From positions 1,612,001 through 1,676,000 of the forward strand of contig NZ_JARQZP010000007.1 in assembly GCF_029589055.1 (NCBI RefSeq): a DNA stretch of 64,000 nt, written 5' to 3'. This document shows positions 62,462 through 64,000 of the stretch, piece after piece. The notes under the pieces were generated by a model that was not told where the DNA came from, ran no database searches, and saw only the letters and a program-made list of their open reading frames with translations. The stretch is from Vibrio hannami (lineage in GTDB: Bacteria > Pseudomonadota > Gammaproteobacteria > Enterobacterales > Vibrionaceae). Position numbers and translations under genes: made by a program. Positions within the stretch are counted from its first letter, which is position 1; each line of letters begins with the position of its first letter.

Positions 62462-64000
62462 TTACTTCTTCTCTGCTGACTTCTGGTCAGCTTTTTTCTT
62501 GATTACTGTAGTACCTTCGAAAGTTTCACCTTCAACGTACGGCTTACCGAAGTAAGAAGCAATCAGAACTTCCTTAAGCTCAGAGATTAGAGGGTAACGA
62601 GGGTTCGCACCAGTACACTGGTCATCGAACGCTTCTACAGATAGCTCGTCAACCTGTGCTAGGAAGTCAGCTTCTGCTACACCCGCTTCCTGGATAGACT
62701 TAGGAATGTCCAGGTTAGTCTTAAGCTCGTCCAACCAACCTAGAAGACGTTCAATCTTCTGAGCAGTACGGTCACCAGCCTGAGATAGGCCTAGGTGGTC
62801 AGCAACTTCAGCGTAACGACGACGTGCTTGTGGGCGGTCGTACTGAGAGAACGCAGTTTGCTTAGTTGGGTTATCGTTCGCGTTGTAACGTACAACGTTA
62901 GAGATAAGTAGTGCGTTAGCAAGACCGTGAGGTAAGTGGAACGCGTTACCAATCTTGTGAGCCATTGAGTGACACACACCCAGGAATGCGTTCGCAAATG
63001 CTACACCAGCGATAGTTGCTGCGTTGTGTACTTTTTCACGAGCGATTGGGTCGTTAGCACCGTTTGCATAGCTTGAAGGTAGGTATTCTTTAAGCATCTT
63101 AAGAGCTTGTAGAGCCTGACCGTCAGAGTATTCGTTAGCAAGAACTGAAACGTAAGCTTCTAGTGCGTGAGTTACTGCATCGTAACCACCGAACGCTGTT
63201 AGAGACTTAGGCATGTTCATTACTAGGTTAGCATCAACGATAGCCATCTGAGGAGTTAGCTCGTAGTCAGCTAGTGGGTACTTAGCACCAGTTTCGTCGT
63301 CTGTAACAACAGCGAATGGCGTAACTTCTGAACCAGTACCTGAAGTAGTTGTGATACATACAAGCTCAGCTTTCTGACCCATTTTAGGGAACTTGAAGAT
63401 ACGCTTACGGATATCCATGAATCGCATCGCTAGTTCTTCGAACGCTGTTTCTGGGTGCTCGTACATTACCCACATGATCTTAGCAGCATCCATAGGTGAA
63501 CCACCACCTAGAGCAAGGATTACATCTGGCTGGTAGCTCTGCATCATTTCAGCACCTTTACGTACAACAGATAGAGTTGGATCTGCTTCTACGTCGAAGA
63601 ATACCTGAACTTCCATGCCTTGTGCTTTAAGCAGGCTAACTACATCGTCAGCGTAACCGTTGTTGAATAGGAAACGGTCAGTTACAAGGAATGCGCGTTT
63701 CTTACCTTCTAGGTCGCCAAGAGCGATTGGAAGGCTACCACGACGGAAGTAGATAGACTTAGGTAGTTTGTGCCACAACATGTTTTCAGCTCGCTTAGCT
63801 ACAGTTTTCTTGTTGATTAGGTGCTTAGGACCAACGTTCTCAGAGATAGAGTTACCACCCCAAGAACCACAACCTAGAGTCAGAGATGGTGCAACGTTGA
63901 AGTTGTACAGGTCACCGATACCACCGTGAGTAGTAGGGATGTTGATTAGGATACGAGCAGTCTTCATCTTGTCACCGAAGTACTTGATGCGGTCTGCGTT
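62462..64000 (-). CDS. adhE: Bifunctional acetaldehyde-CoA/alcohol dehydrogenase, C-terminal part (partial)
   Basis: The frame is open to the right edge, so the N-terminal aldehyde dehydrogenase half is outside the window. Visible are the end of that half (NADRIKYFGDKMKTARILINIPTTHGGIGDLYN), the linker and the whole iron-dependent alcohol dehydrogenase domain, with ALGGGSPMDAAKIMW (NAD), CITTTSGTGSEVTPF and the iron ligands in DAVTHALEAYVS and GVCHSMAHKIGNAFHLPHGLANA. It makes ethanol from acetyl-CoA in fermentation. Codon use looks highly biased, as for a strongly expressed gene. Confidence 0.95.
   Translation of the reverse strand, partial: NADRIKYFGDKMKTARILINIPTTHGGIGDLYNFNVAPSLTLGCGSWGGNSISENVGPKHLINKKTVAKRAENMLWHKLPKSIYFRRGSLPIALGDLEGKKRAFLVTDRFLFNNGYADDVVSLLKAQGMEVQVFFDVEADPTLSVVRKGAEMMQSYQPDVILALGGGSPMDAAKIMWVMYEHPETAFEELAMRFMDIRKRIFKFPKMGQKAELVCITTTSGTGSEVTPFAVVTDDETGAKYPLADYELTPQMAIVDANLVMNMPKSLTAFGGYDAVTHALEAYVSVLANEYSDGQALQALKMLKEYLPSSYANGANDPIAREKVHNAATIAGVAFANAFLGVCHSMAHKIGNAFHLPHGLANALLISNVVRYNANDNPTKQTAFSQYDRPQARRRYAEVADHLGLSQAGDRTAQKIERLLGWLDELKTNLDIPKSIQEAGVAEADFLAQVDELSVEAFDDQCTGANPRYPLISELKEVLIASYFGKPYVEGETFEGTTVIKKKADQKSAEKK

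Overview
The window is chromosomal DNA from a Vibrio or a very close Vibrionaceae relative. The best marker is the quorum-sensing block luxU-luxO with a divergent Qrr1 small RNA lying between luxO and uvrB. The other blocks also sit in the order usual for Vibrio or E. coli: moaEDCBA-ybhK, rnfABCDGE-nth-gloA, yecM-argS, ffs-atl-ybaY-tesB, oppABCDF and znuA/znuCB. The species cannot be told from the sequence alone.

Layout. 1-311 is the tail of a chemotaxis receptor. 397-3560 holds a split transketolase plus a small ABM-domain monooxygenase under a divergent IclR regulator. 3803-14726 is an accessory block centred on glutathione: a leaderless betaine-type binding protein, a truncated grxB, a royal-jelly/yellow-family secreted protein, a second ABM protein, a LysR regulator, a TauE-type exporter, gshB, gshA, S-formylglutathione hydrolase, glutathione-dependent formaldehyde dehydrogenase and a second LysR regulator. 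About 14840-17541 is a nest of two IS110-family (IS1111-type) insertion sequences, one inserted in the other. 17728-23194 holds a ParB-like orphan, 4.5S RNA, atl, ybaY, tesB, a cysteine desulfidase and its probable Lrp-type regulator. 23359-27569 is an RND efflux pair. 27888-28320 carries three tRNA-Tyr genes in exact 174-bp tandem repeats. 28605-31609 has two paralogous POT transporters facing each other. 31861-37493 is oppABCDF. 38295-46305 runs moa, ybhK, luxU/luxO/qrr1 and uvrB. 46817-54206 has tRNA-Asn, the Rnf complex, nth and gloA. The remainder has yecM, argS, an AraC regulator, the zinc importer, two conserved but odd genes and the 3' part of adhE.

How the parts work together. The most interesting signal is a repeated dyad (TCAAA-N5-TTTGA inside TTATC-N11-GATAA) about 100-155 bp upstream of four separate promoters in the block around the LysR gene at 7012. 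It suggests a local LysR regulon joining the binding protein, the yellow-family protein, the ABM enzyme and the TauE exporter, next to an extra glutathione synthesis and formaldehyde detoxification set. The IS nest is the second point of interest, because each element has a 3' noncoding segment where a bridge RNA would be expected, and one of these is interrupted by the other element.

Caution on the sequence. At least seven single-base indels interrupt otherwise perfect reading frames (transketolase C subunit, oppF twice, rnfB, rnfC twice, a conserved hypothetical), and tRNA-Asn is one base short. Most lie in short homopolymers and several hit core genes, so sequencing or assembly error is the simplest explanation. 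The affected genes are annotated here as whole genes.
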